The notes under the pieces were generated by a model. That model was not told where the DNA came from. It searched no databases and saw nothing but the letters and a program-made list of their open reading frames with translations. From Ricordea florida (Eukaryota; Cnidaria; Anthozoa; Corallimorpharia; Ricordeidae): DNA of 64,000 nt. The stretch lies in assembly GCA_949710005.1 (NCBI GenBank), contig OX453272.1, positions 20,180,929-20,244,928 of the forward strand, written 5' to 3'. The position numbers were made by a program, and so were the translations under genes. Shown piece after piece: positions 1 through 10,522 of the stretch (position 1 is its first letter; every line of letters begins with the position of its first letter).

Positions 1-1040
1 ATAAACGCATGACAAAAAAAGTGTCACAAAAAATAAAAATGAGAGATCTGGAATGGTCTTTGTGAGCATGTGGGCACTGTGTTTTATTTCGTGACCACAA
101 GCAATGACCGAATTTGTAATTTGTCAGCTTATGATATTGTAAGATAATTTAATGTGCTTTCAATCAAACTTGACAGCCAGATCGAAAGGGGTTCAGTACG
201 ATGTTATAAAGTAATATTATTGCACCAACACATCAACGATGAACAATTTACGAACTTTCGAGGAATCAAGAAAATTTCAAATTTCAAAAATTCAAGCAAG
301 CAAGCAATTGCAAAAATTTTGCAAGCACGAGAAGCAAGAACTTGTCTAAAATTTGCGGGCAGATCGAGTAACAGGCAAATTTTGCAAGCACTAGAAAATT
401 TGAAGGGACTCTACAATTTTAATATGACCAACTCACTTTTGTTAGTGCAAAAACCAGTAATCCTGAACCAGTTTTCGAGGGTTCTTAGTTTTCGAGAAGT
501 CTTAGGTCTTAGCTTTTGTGATACCCCCGAAATCTCATAGACAAAGAATGTTAATGTCCAACCTGTATGCACACACATGCACAAACCAAACATGCTTAAC
601 TTAATTTTTTCAAAGAAAATGAAACATTTTTTAGGTACAAAACCTATATATTCTCTGGAATTTTCAGGACTTTTCTGACAGATGTACACACACCTCAAGA
701 CAGAAATGCCTATTTCAGAGTACCCACCTTAACAACTCAAATTTCATAACCTCCTGGTTCCAGACATACCTCACGTGCCCATGGTCAAAAACCTTTAATC
801 TTAAATCCTGAAATGACAAATGACAAACCAAGACTGAATTTTTTTTTTAGAGAAAACATTCAAAGTACAAAATTAGTTAGAGTTTAATTTGATTACTGAA
901 TTTTTTTTTTTTTCATTAAAACTACCAAAGAAATTTGTAAAATTTTGCATTGAGCTTGTTTTCCTTCTTCGCCAACTTTGCACTGCTCAGAAGAGGTCAG
1001 GAACAGAATTCGGCCTTGTTAGGCAATTTTTCAATGGGAA
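1..1040. other. AT-rich sequence without recognised gene
   Basis: No reading frame here has recognisable protein features. The short open frames are AT-rich and unsupported. Short homopolymer runs occur near 841-850 and 900-913. Confidence 0.5.
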
Positions 1041-1250
1041 GCCAGCTTGGCTCAGCGGTGAGAGTGCTCACCTTCCACCATTGTGACCCGGGTTCAACTC
1101 CCAGTCCAGGCTGTGGGCTGAGTTTGCTGATTTTCTACTCTGTTCCTAGAGGTTTTCTTTTGGGTACTCCAGTTCTCCCCTCTCAACAAAAAGAAACATT
1201 TGAGGTGATTTGATTTAATTTCATTTGTGCTTTACAGTGTTTCCAATTAG
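1041..1250 (+). repeat. tRNA-headed SINE
   Basis: The first 65 bases look like the head of a tRNA gene. A box-like TGGCTCAGCGGTGAGAG starts near 1048 and a B box-like GGTTCAACTCC starts at 1091. A non-tRNA body rich in T and CTCCCCTCTC follows. This is the layout of a tRNA-derived SINE transcribed by RNA polymerase III. The head does not fold into a full tRNA cloverleaf by eye, so a working tRNA gene is unlikely. The 3' limit is approximate. Confidence 0.6.
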
Positions 1251-1327
1251 TATACAATTGACACTCAAAGTTCATTATTATTGTCATGGAGCGAGTGCAG
1301 CAAGCAGGGCAGCAAATCACAATCAAA

Positions 1328-1785
1328 ATTTAGAAGAAAGGTAGGCAAAATCAAGATTTTGCTGTGATTTTTAGCCTCACTTTCAGCGGACCACAATGTT
1401 TTGCGCTATGGAAAAAGCCTTGCTTTAAGCATACCAGAATGCACTGTGCTGTGGTAGAACCTCAATTTAAAACAAAGACAACAACAAAGAAGGCCTGCAC
1501 TGTCCTCTTCCTTTTCGAGTTTCATCAGACCTAGTTATCACAATCTAATCAAATTTGGATTGACAGAGAAAGATTGACTTATGGACACATCACATGTATA
1601 TCATAAAACCTTGCAAGTCAAAATGATGAGCTTGAAAAAGCGCTCTGCAGTTCTTTGACGTATTTATTTTTTGATGCTGTCATCAATGGCTGTTGCCTTG
1701 GTGGGGACACTTGATTCACAGTCTAGCACTGTGCCACGTTAGAGATCAACTAACTCTTGTAGCATAATGCAGCATAGTATTCAAT
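1328..1785. repeat. Diverged local duplication, copy A
   Basis: About 450 bases recur at 2008-2432 in the same orientation with many substitutions. Shared blocks include AACAAAGACAACAACAAA, GAGAAAGATTGACTTAT and GGCTGTTGCCTTGGTG. No coding sequence is evident. It is probably a dispersed non-coding repeat with an old tandem duplication. Confidence 0.6.
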
Positions 1786-1975
1786 GCTAGCAGTTCAGGA
1801 TTTAATGTTTGTTGGTCATACCTTGGCTTCAACACTTGAGATTCAACACTTACAAGTACCTATGTCATTTATTCCCAATTGCACAGACTTTTTCATGCTA
1901 AGAAAGCGAGCCATTCTTCTGAGGCAACACGCAGTGATAGAATTGAATTTGTTACAACGATCACAGTCAAATTTC
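1782..1975. repeat. Dispersed repeat segment, also at 7374-7560
   Basis: This stretch directly follows copy A of the local duplication. It reappears at 7374-7560 with shared blocks such as GATTTAATGTTTGTTGGT and CAAGAAAGCGAGCC-like sequence. It belongs to the same unnamed repeat family and has no supported ORF. Confidence 0.55.
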
Positions 1976-2007
1976 TGAGGACTTCCACAGTCCTGGCTAC
2001 ACTAGTC

Positions 2008-2432
2008 TGAATTTAAAAGAAAGGTACAGCTGTAGGAAAAATCAAGATTTTACCGTGGATTTTAGACTCACTTTCGGTCGATCACAATGCTTTGCATAGT
2101 GGTAGAGCGTCGTTTTCAGAGGACCCCAATGCACTGCACACTGGTAGAGCCTCGATTTGGAACAAAGACAACAACAAAATAGGCATGCAATATCATCTTC
2201 CTTTTCGAGAAAGATTGACTTATCGACGTATCATCTGCATATTGTTAAATTAGGTGAGTCAAAATGATGAGCTTGAAAGGGCGCTTTGCAATTCTTTGGT
2301 GTATTTAATTTGCGATACTGCAATGAATGGCTGTTGCCTTGGTGAGGAGACTTGATTCACGGTCTGGCACTGTGCCGTGTCAGAGATCAAATAACTCTTG
2401 TAACATAATGAAGCATAGTACTCAAGGCTAGA
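2008..2432. repeat. Diverged local duplication, copy B
   Basis: This is the second copy of the segment at 1328-1785. The sequence from 2433 to about 2600 is unremarkable. Near 2607-2660 lies AAGTAAAGTCTTTATTTATCG, which resembles the 3' tail of a LINE in inverse orientation. Confidence 0.6.
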
Positions 2433-2694
2433 TTCTAGAATACCAGGTCACTTTTCTGCACAGTCCAATGCGCTTCTATTGCAGTCCTGTGGTCCGTGGT
2501 CTAATATACTGGTCACTGATTTAAAGAATCAACTGTATCTGCATTCGTTCCACCACTACTTTACAAAAAGAGCTTCTACTTAGATACTCTCCAAACTTCA
2601 CCAATGCATGTAAGTAAAGTAAGTAAAGTCTTTATTTATCGAGGGTAGCACGAAATAGCATATAAATACTAATAAACTAGTGGCCCTCATTACA

Positions 2695-4170
2695 AGATTA
2701 CTAGAAATACGACTCCTGCAAAAACCTCGCGAAGCTAGTTTTTAAAGGACTCCTAATGGTTTTTCCTATGAGGTATGGAACCCCAATTTATGTATTAAAT
2801 TATTATATTATTTTTACTTTTTGTACTTTCTCATTTTTTGCAATTATTATCATGCTTATTATTATTGTATTATTATCATTATTAATATTATTACTGGTAT
2901 TGATATTATGTGGCCAAGAATAGGGACAGATGGCGAGCATTGATTTCCGGCCCTATCCCCCACTCGGGGGCAAGGAACTTAACTACTGATATTATTATTA
3001 CTATTGTTATTTTTTTTGTTTAACATAATAATATACTGTTATGGGGTGGGGGTGTATGTCCTAATCTGGCAAAAGGTATTGTTCCTCTACTACTACAAGC
3101 AATACAGTTTTCTTCTGAATAGGGTTTGTATCAGAGGAATTAAAAATTACTCAACTCTGAACAATACCATTTCTTCTTTTAAGCTTAGAATCTAGTCATG
3201 GTTGCCACAGCCATAAGATCTTTAAGTTCCCTTACTTTTCCTTGACAAATGTAAAATTTTCCTTACCAACTAAATTAGAAAAGTCACAAATTAGTCCTGG
3301 TCGTGACCTCCAACCTCCTCTCACAACCAACCTCTCCACCCATTTATTTAATATGCTTTCAGAAAGTTACATACAGTGTACATGGATGGATAGTTTCTTA
3401 AGATAACCAATTCATAGAAAAAGGATTGATTTCCTTGGAAACCCAAAATCACCTGGTCATTTAATTCTACCAATCCAACACATTTCATGTCACATTCTTG
3501 ACCACACCAAACCATCGCTGAATTGGCAGGAAATAAATTAGTAGTATTAAATTTCACTTTTCCCTGACTTGATTTGAAATTCCCTCACTTTTCACTGACC
3601 TTGAAGACTTTGTCTTCCCTTACCATTCCCTGACCTGTGGCAATCATGCTAGTGCAGTCATTTATCCATACAGTTAGTGTGGAAAATCATGATTGAAAGC
3701 ATAGGGCATTTAGGAAACTTCAAAGACTTGTTATTACATACAGCACCCTTGCAATGAATATATAAGAAAAATCGCTAAAAATTTTAGCATTTCAAACTTT
3801 AGTTTCTCCCTTATAGAGTTTTTCCAATGTAAAAGGTCAACTGTCTATTGTGGTTGTTATTAAATATTTGTATTTGACATCATAAAAATGAATTAAACAG
3901 CATTAAGGAAAAAGGTTAAGATGTTGCCTAATTTTGCAAAGTAGGGCTTAAATTAACTTTTCATTTCTGGGAAAAGGGTGGTTGCTAAGAGAGTAATTCC
4001 CAGAGATACATGGAAGTCAAAGGTTAAAACCCATTTTGAAATGGCTATGGAACTTGTCTGTCCCAACGAAACTTTTTAATTACGTAACATATACATATAT
4101 GTAGCAAATAAATATAGCAAAGAGAAATACTACTCAGAAATCAGTAATACCATATGCTTTATTTACAAAT
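2695..4170. repeat. 1.5-kb dispersed repeat, copy 1
   Basis: The segment matches 40760-42710 over nearly its whole length in the same orientation. Matching blocks include CTAGAAATACGACTC, GGGGTGGGGGTGTATGTCC and TAGTCATGGTTGCCACAGCC. Copy 1 is continuous where copy 2 carries a 580-base LINE fragment, so it gives the empty site. No credible coding frame is visible, and the short open frames at 3004 and 3348 are not conserved as proteins. Its class is unknown. Confidence 0.75.
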
Positions 4171-4339
4171 AATTGCATTGATCAGTGATAATATTGCAGA
4201 ACCAGTCACTTATTGTTTGATATATTTTCTGTTGAAAATGCTGAACATAACTGCTACATCAAACAAATCTACAATATATTTTCACTGTTGCAATGATATC
4301 AGATCACATAATTATAAATAATTGCTATCACAACTGCAA

Positions 4340-4950
4340 TCTCTGTATTGGGAATTTCTTTAAAATGGAAGGCAATCATTTCACTACGAAAACTACCTAC
4401 TTGCATTCTCATTGCAATATTTATACTACATGACAGTCATCTTTTATTTCTTTGCGGTTGGTTTCTGTTTCCCCTTTCCTGGCACTTTTTTCACGATGAT
4501 ATGGTAATCTGTTTTGTCGTTCGTCTTCTGATTCTGTCTGTATGCTGCTGAAGTCGTTCCTACTCGGTTTCCGTTCTAAGTCATTTTGCTAAATTCTGTT
4601 CGCCAATTTCGTTATGTAATCGCTCGCTCATGTCCTGTTACCCATAAAACAAGTCTTGCTTCTATCGATAACAAACTCAATTTCCAATCTAACACGATGG
4701 TAACTTGATGGTATTCGGGTCCTTTTCCTTGCTGTTTCCTTTGCCTTTTTTGAGCGAGCAGTTATCTTTGCTGCGATGTCTCTTGTTATCATCTCTACTG
4801 TCGTTTCTCAATCTCTGCTTTGAGTCGCCGCATTCAAACTTACTGGACGACGATCTCTCGTCGCTCGTTCTTGTATATCTTGTATATCTTCTTGCTGGGA
4901 TATATTTCCGGGACGAGTGAAATCGGTTTACACAAAATTCACATTATTTT
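4340..4950 (-). other. Minus-strand open stretches of charged, Ser/Arg-rich composition
   Basis: Read on the minus strand, 4945 down to about 4695 is open for roughly 80 codons and is rich in S, R, D and K. A second open stretch runs from about 4590 to 4430. Short sequences resembling 3' splice sites precede them. The composition is reminiscent of SR-type or low-complexity nuclear proteins, but no domain is recognised and neither stretch has a clear start. They could be exons or fragments of a dead gene. Confidence 0.2.
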
Positions 4951-5048
4951 CAAAACATCATTCACAGAATTCGTAATGGCCGAAATTCACAATGGCCTGC
5001 GAACGGACACCTTTAAAATGATTAATGTAAAACAGCGCTCATTTGTAG

Positions 5049-5083
5049 ATATATACATATACATATACATATATACATACATA
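5049..5083. repeat. ATATAC microsatellite
   Basis: A short run of ATATAC/ACATAT units ends in ACATACATACC. It is a simple sequence repeat with no coding role. Confidence 0.85.
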
Positions 5084-5817
5084 CCAAGATCTTTATTGTA
5101 AACAAACAACAAGTTCAATAGATTTTAGAAAAAAGTCTTAAATAACATTATGTCTAGCAATCCTTTGTAACGTCAACCGTTTCACCTGCAAGCGCAATCA
5201 AACTTTGAGCGTTATCACGCTTTTGGTGTCAAGTCTTTGTCTTGCAACTACATTCCACGTGACCACGCATGAGACAGACCGTAATTGAGAAAACGTCATC
5301 CAATCAAAGGCTCCGAGCTACCTCATGGTATGTGGTAATTATTCTATGAAATGCTGTCCTTTACCCAGACCATAAAGCGTTCATTTCGAATAGTTCGTTT
5401 TGTGCACTCTTGCTACGGCTGATCGATTACTCGTCGCCCAACTTTGAGACATCGCCACTTTTAAGACTTTAAAACCCATTTCTTTGCCCTCGAGCATTCT
5501 TGAACACATTTCCTGTTCGATCGCGAGATCTTCAAAAGTGTATTTTGATCAAAGATGGAGCGAAAGGAACGAAAACCCGCCTTGGCAATCTTTGCGTCGG
5601 CCTCAACACAACAGACGCCATTTTGTAAACATGTGCTGTCGCTTTGTCTCACCCCCTCACCCCACATATGTTGACATAAAACAATTGCACGACTTTGTGG
5701 ACGAAACCAAACCTAGCAGGGGAGATAGGGGAGAACCTGTTTAATTCACATTTAATGCGGATTAATGCATAAATTAATTGTCTAACGGGAATGGAGTGAC
5801 AAATCTAACCATTACTA

Positions 5818-5850
5818 TACCTCATGGTATGACATACATACCATGAGGTA
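5818..5850. repeat. 14-bp perfect hairpin
   Basis: TACCTCATGGTATG (5818-5831) is followed after five bases by its exact reverse complement (5837-5850). A near copy of one arm, ACCTCATGGTATG, also occurs near 5321. The hairpin lies just past the end of the minus-strand ORF at 5867, so it could be a transposon terminus or a 3' structure. Confidence 0.7.
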
Positions 5851-5866
5851 AAAATGCTACCAAAAT

Positions 5867-6292
5867 TTAAATTGGATGAGAAAAATCCTTATAACCTCCT
5901 TTATTTGCGTAATGTTGTCTTGCACAAATTGTTGACTCGAGGCATCCAACGACGCGTGTCTTGTCGCTGTACAAAATTCGTGTATTAACTTCAGCTTTTG
6001 GATCCCAACGACAACAGTAGCTGACAATACAAGAGTTAGTAGTATTCATGTGCATAACTTTGGCTTTCAAAGATAGTTCAGAGTTGGTCATAGCTTCATA
6101 GTTTGCTTTCATGGCCTTCATTGAGTTCTCTTTGAGTCCGCGGAACGACCTTGCCGAAAAGTGCTCACTGTTGTAGTTTTGGGTAGGTCTACCGCGAACG
6201 GCGTGTGCGTTTGTAAGCGATGTGAGCATTCCAAGGAGAAACCCGAACATAAGCAGACTACACATCTTTCGCATCCAACATCGATGGTGCAA
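5867..6292 (-). CDS. Small secreted protein, 141 aa, unknown function
   Basis: The predicted protein begins with a charged stretch. A strong hydrophobic segment follows from about residue 12 to 30, with the small residues NAHA where a signal peptidase could cut. The predicted mature part is basic in its first half. Its C-terminal third holds most of the cysteines, including a CC pair, as in small disulphide-bonded extracellular peptides. The start used is the first Met; Met 12 would give a cleaner signal peptide. A frameshifted relative sits at 43490-43879 on the other strand, so the ORF belongs to a duplicated family and may be mobile-element-borne. No family name is recognised. Both copies keeping the signal peptide and Cys region argues that the frame was once coding. 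Confidence 0.5.
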   Translation of the reverse strand: MHHRCWMRKMCSLLMFGFLLGMLTSLTNAHAVRGRPTQNYNSEHFSARSFRGLKENSMKAMKANYEAMTNSELSLKAKVMHMNTTNSCIVSYCCRWDPKAEVNTRILYSDKTRVVGCLESTICARQHYANKGGYKDFSHPI

Positions 6293-6364
6293 TAACTTGA
6301 TGCAGCCTCGTTTTCATAATAGCAATACCCGAAGGCCTCTGCGGGTAGTCCGATTTGCGACGTT

Positions 6365-6720
6365 GTCGATAGACTGATAGACTGATAGACCGAAAAGGTA
6401 AACCTAGACTCTGGCTACCTGCGGTAGTAGCCCGAGTAATTAAGGCTTACAATAAAATTAATAAAAATCTACAAAACTATAATACAGTTATAAGCACGCG
6501 GCACAATATTTATAAGGAAAAATTATTTAAAAATTGCTGATCTTTAAAAATCTTACTCCAAAGAGAATTCTTAAGAATCTTAAGAGTCTCTGCTTTTCTC
6601 ATTTGAAGTGGTAGTTTATTCCATTCCTTGCAAGGAGTCACAGTGAATGTTCTTCCACCTTCTGTATTTCGTTTCACTCGAGGACAGGCTATATTAAATG
6701 CATAATGGTGAATTCTTCAT
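6365..6720 (-). pseudogene. LINE reverse-transcriptase 3' end fragment
   Basis: On the minus strand, 6720 down to 6510 is open and encodes a C-terminal tail with the motif EGGRTF, then KEWNKLPLQMRKAET and a stop. That pattern is typical of the ends of CR1/L2-type LINE reverse transcriptases in marine invertebrates (recalled, not searched). The 3' flank ends in a TAGACTGA-type microsatellite at 6366-6390. The same microsatellite occurs at the LINE fragment at 41163, which supports one family. The 5' part of the element is missing. Confidence 0.65.
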
Positions 6721-6790
6721 TCTTACATCCACTGCCAAATCACTACGGACTGTTGACTGCAGATCACTTCACTGAAGAAATAACTCCTAC

Positions 6791-7062
6791 CAGGAGCCCA
6801 TCACCCGGAGCCTCCATGTCCCTTATAAACCCTAGGAGACAACCTTTGCCCGTATCTTTCTATTTTTAGTCGTTCGAATTCCCGCGAATGCATTGTACCG
6901 TCCAATCAGAACAAAGTTGTTCTTTTACGTCACATGCAGTCACAAACCAGTGATAGTGTCTCACAAAATATTCTCTTGAGACTGTACTAAAAATAAAAAG
7001 ATACGAGTAAAGGTTGACTCAAGGATATAGTGTGTATGGAGGCTCCAGGTGATGGGCTCCTG
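6791..7062. mobile_element. 272-bp MITE with long inverted repeats
   Basis: The ends are reverse complements over about 80 bases, starting CAGGAGCCCATCACC on the left with the complement GGTGATGGGCTCCTG on the right. Near-identical direct repeats CTCCTAC lie just outside (6784-6790 and 7063-7069). CAGG ends with a 7-8 bp target duplication fit a hAT-type non-autonomous element. There is no ORF inside. Confidence 0.85.
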
Positions 7063-7373
7063 CTCCTACGCATATTCATTCCTTATGGACTTAAGTTAAG
7101 AATTTAGGACCGCTTATTTTAATTTAACGACTTTTTGACAAGATTTGTCAAAACCAAAGTGTAATGCTATTCTAAGCAGACCAATCTGAATAAGAAAACA
7201 TACTCCACAAAGCACACTACCTAAAGTCACTATGACCATGGCACTGTGGACGGTGGTAGTCAAATAAATGTGTTCACATCAAATGCACATTTCACACCAC
7301 AGCACTGTGGACTGCCATAAAGTAACACAGCTCATCAGCAGCTGGGTATTCTAGAATTCCTCCGTACTCAACT

Positions 7374-7560
7374 CTAGCAGTTCGAGATTTAATGTTTGTT
7401 GGTAATATTCTCGCTTCTCAGTTATGAGATTCAGCACTTAAAAGTATCTATGTCATCTATTTCCGATTGCACAGCCTTTTACACGCCAAGAAAGCGAGCC
7501 TTTTTTCCGAGGCAATACGCAGTAGTAGAATTGAATTTCTTACAATGATCGCACTCATAT
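7374..7560. repeat. Second copy of the dispersed segment at 1782-1975
   Basis: The same order of conserved blocks is present as at 1782-1975, with about three quarters identity by eye. The sequence on either side, 7063-7373 and 7561-7837, holds no supported gene. Confidence 0.55.
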
Positions 7561-8260
7561 AGTTCCGCAGCACTTGCAAGTTTAATTTTATTACGTCAAG
7601 TCAATTTTTAGTTAACTTACACAGAATGTTATGTACATACATGTTAAGTCATAATGACTTTATAATGTTGTTGAAACAAAATAGGAGAAAAGAAAGTAAG
7701 TTTGTTAATATGCTGTTATGATGTAGAGTCTGGAACACCTAAATAGTTAGTAAACTAATCGAGTAGGCACCAAAAATTAATTACTTCACGAGCAAAAGTA
7801 ATGGAGTAAATAACATTTCTTGGTTAAAAAAGTATTACAGTAGAACCCCGGTAACTCGAACTCGGACAACTCGAAAACCCTGCTGACTCGGACAAAATTT
7901 TGTTTCCCTTGATCAAAATTTACCCCAATAACTCGAATTTCTAGTTCTTATAACTCACCACAGATTCCCATTGAGATATCCCATTTTGTTATCACGTGAT
8001 CAAATTCTAACACTAGAACAAAGACTGGAGCAATTTGATTTTAATTCATAGTGCAACGAACAGATCACATATTTGACAGTTACATTTACCGATCATAAGA
8101 GTCATACTGGATGCGGTGTCTTTGCTGTCACAAAGAAAAAAACAGTGCTACAGTGCAGTAAACATGTATCCATTGGAATGTCTGTACAAATACAAACTCT
8201 ATGTTCTCAATTTTTTTTAGCTTGAGAGGTCTTCTGTTGCTGAGTACAATTGCAAAATGC

Positions 8261-8719
8261 TCACTTCTCAAAGCGTTCAAACTCTTTCTTCAAAATGTTG
8301 ACAAATGTTTCTTGACCAGAGAGTCTCAGCTTACATGGAACTTGCATCCCTTCTCCATCTCCAAGCTTAACAGCTTTGTTGGCTCTTATGACCACACTAC
8401 ACAAACTATGTTGATCTGTTTCTAGAACGTAGAAGATGGTTTTAGCGAAGCAACCACTTTTTCCTCGCTTCAAATGGCCCACTACTTCACCATCTTTACG
8501 GACACACACTGCATATTTATCGACAACACTGCTTGGTTCTGGTATTGCTTGCAGAACGTCTCCCTGGCATAGTTTCCAGTGATTTACAAATGCCTGATAT
8601 CCCTTCACATGTGAATCAATTTCAAATGAACTGCTTGGTTGCATGATGTTCGACTTACTGTACATCAAGTGGCAGACCAATAATAAAATGGTACTGAGTT
8701 GACTACGGTGTGGCAGCAT
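8261..8719 (-). CDS. HIRAN-like domain protein, 152 aa
   Basis: Residues about 37-125 show the pattern of a HIRAN-like fold: a hydrophobic opening, then a conserved turn with EPSSVVDKYAV, VRKDGEVVGHLKRG, and a final strand with GDGEGMQVPC. HIRAN domains bind DNA ends or damaged DNA in some helicases. Free-standing versions are common in cnidarian and fish genomes (recalled). The ORF is intact and reads away from the transposase within the Tigger element, so it may be an accessory gene of the transposon. The N-terminal 25 residues are hydrophobic and the later Met at residue 26 may be the real start. The domain call rests on motif shape only. Confidence 0.5.
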   Translation of the reverse strand: MLPHRSQLSTILLLVCHLMYSKSNIMQPSSSFEIDSHVKGYQAFVNHWKLCQGDVLQAIPEPSSVVDKYAVCVRKDGEVVGHLKRGKSGCFAKTIFYVLETDQHSLCSVVIRANKAVKLGDGEGMQVPCKLRLSGQETFVNILKKEFERFEK

Positions 8720-9059
8720 TGAAACTTGATGGAGTTGTTAAAGTGCTATTAAGGGTCTTATTAATGTACCAACAGGTGCGCAAACTTAATCTGTACTTTT
8801 GCATCAAAAATGTATTGGTCAATGTGAACCAAAGAGTCCAGGCTGTTCTTTGCAAACTTCACTACATAATTATTTTTTTAAGAGCACAGTACACAGCACT
8901 TATCATATCTCACTCTCACTCAAAGGTGGATTCTTCTCGGCAAGTTTTTTGTTACCTTCGTGAAAAACCTCCTAAATTACCTGGACAACGCTGGAAATTT
9001 CACTGTTGTTATCTGGACACTTTCACCGTTTCCGATTTTATTATCCTCTTTGTGTCATC

Positions 9060-10350
9060 ATGCTGTCTACTAAAAAGCGAAAAATTTCTTCGAAAACGTT
9101 GAAAGAGAAGTATGAAGCAATAAAGAAAATCGAAAGAGGATGTCAAAACAAAAATGTAGCCGCAGACTATGACGTTCCCCCTAGTACTCTGTCAACATGG
9201 CTGAAAAACAAAGATAAAATCTTAAAGGCTTTCGAAGGAGGAGACAGCTCAAAGATGCAGAGATTAAAGCCGTGTGGAAATGAAAACCTAGATCACGCTT
9301 TGTATACATGGTTTGTTCAGATGAGGCAGCAAGGTGTCCCATCCCCGTAAGTGGCCTGGTAGTGAGGGAGAAGGCACTTACTGGTAGGTATGCTAAGGAG
9401 ATGAACATTAAGGATTTCACTGCTTCCAACGGTTGGTTCGATAGATGGAAGAATCGCCACGACATTGCCTTTATGGTAATTTCAGGCAAAGCACAGTCAT
9501 GCACCTTAGACGTAACAGTCTCTTGGAAAGAATCCACCCTTCCAACGCTTCTCTCAAAGTACGCCCTGCACAACATATTCAACGCTGATGAGTTTGGCCT
9601 ATTTTACAAAGCCTTACCAGAGAAGTTGATGCTTCTGAAATCTGAAAATTGAGTCAGAGGGAAATGCAGTAAAGTACGCCTAACTGGACTTGCGGCTGCT
9701 AGTGCCGCAAGAGACAAACTACCCATGTTCGTGATAGGCAAGTCACAGAAACCAAGGTGTTTTAGTGGAGTACAAAATTTGCTGGACGGCCAACTTTTTG
9801 AGGAATGGGTAAAAGAGCAAGACCGGAAGTTTGAATGCGAGGGTAGAAAAGTAGCCCCAGTAGTCAACAAGTGCTCCGCCCACCCGCACAATGCAAACCT
9901 CAAGGCCATAAATTTAGTGTTTTCACCGCCGAACACTACATGCAAGACCCAGCCTATGGACCAAGGTGTCATAAGGGCAACGAAGGCACATCACCGTGCG
10001 TCTGTGGTGCGCAAGTGTATTGATGTAGTAGAGAAGGCCAAGGCCACTCCAAATATTTCAGTTTTGGATGCCATGACGATCTTAACAAGGGTATGGAACA
10101 CAGTAACGCCTGAAAAAATCCAGAATTGCTTCAAAAAGGCAGGTATTTGCAGTGAAGCACAGTCAAATGCCATTCATGATCTAAACAGCCTTTTCTTAAC
10201 CCTAAGCTGTACCAGCGAATGTTAACGCCGTATCCACCTCGAAGTCGGGTTCATTAACAGATGAAGAGATTCTGGCAGAATTTAGTGGTGATCAGAAGGC
10301 GATGGTAGAGGACAAAGACATAGATGAAGTTGAGGTCGTAGAAGAATGCA
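9060..10350 (+). pseudogene. Tigger/pogo transposase, frameshifted
   Basis: The first 95 codons encode a helix-turn-helix of the CENP-B/pogo type, with KRKISSKTLKEKYEAIKKIE and a DVPPSTLSTWLKNK recognition segment. Two frameshifts, near 9350 and 9650, then break the DDE domain into three frames. The first catalytic Asp survives in NADEFGLFYK and the third in QPMDQGV. The position expected to hold the second Asp reads Asn in VVNKCSAHP. An acidic C terminus continues until E1 cuts it off. The gene is inactive on three counts: frameshifts, the lost acidic residue and truncation. Confidence 0.85.
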
Positions 10351-10356
10351 CAATGC

Positions 10357-10465
10357 AATTATTTTAAAATTTTATATATTCGGATTTTTTGGAATGTTGA
10401 TTCACTTTTTTATATGTGTTGATTCACGATTGACCACGCCCATGATTGGAATGTTTCTGCATATG
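10357..10465. repeat. E1 left terminal inverted repeat
   Basis: The sequence TTTTATATATTCGGATTTTT and, further in, TGACCACGCCCATGATTGG match the right end in reverse complement. Only one GGGCGTGG-type unit is present on this side. The outer edge abuts the Tigger transposase frame. Confidence 0.8.
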
Positions 10466-10522
10466 TCGATTTCATAAAAATGAAATTTTCATTAAGTAGA
10501 TTGTGAAAAAATAAAATTAAAA

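Larger units (their letters stand above)
7838..10356. mobile_element. Tigger/pogo DNA transposon, 3' end truncated
   Basis: The left end reads TA then CAGTAGAACCCCGGTAACTC, the style of Tigger/pogo terminal repeats, and a cluster of ACTCGAA motifs follows. The element carries a broken CENP-B-like transposase on the plus strand and a HIRAN-like gene on the minus strand. The transposase frame is still open when it meets the left TIR of E1 at about 10357. The missing 3' end was not seen beyond the right end of E1. Confidence 0.8.

Noticed and set aside
1041-1112. Possible tRNA gene
   Set aside because: A and B boxes are present but the sequence does not pair into acceptor and anticodon stems by eye, and it continues into a SINE body.
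9181-9972. Minus-strand ORFs across the Tigger transposase
   Set aside because: The plus strand carries transposase motifs. The minus frames are shadows without features.
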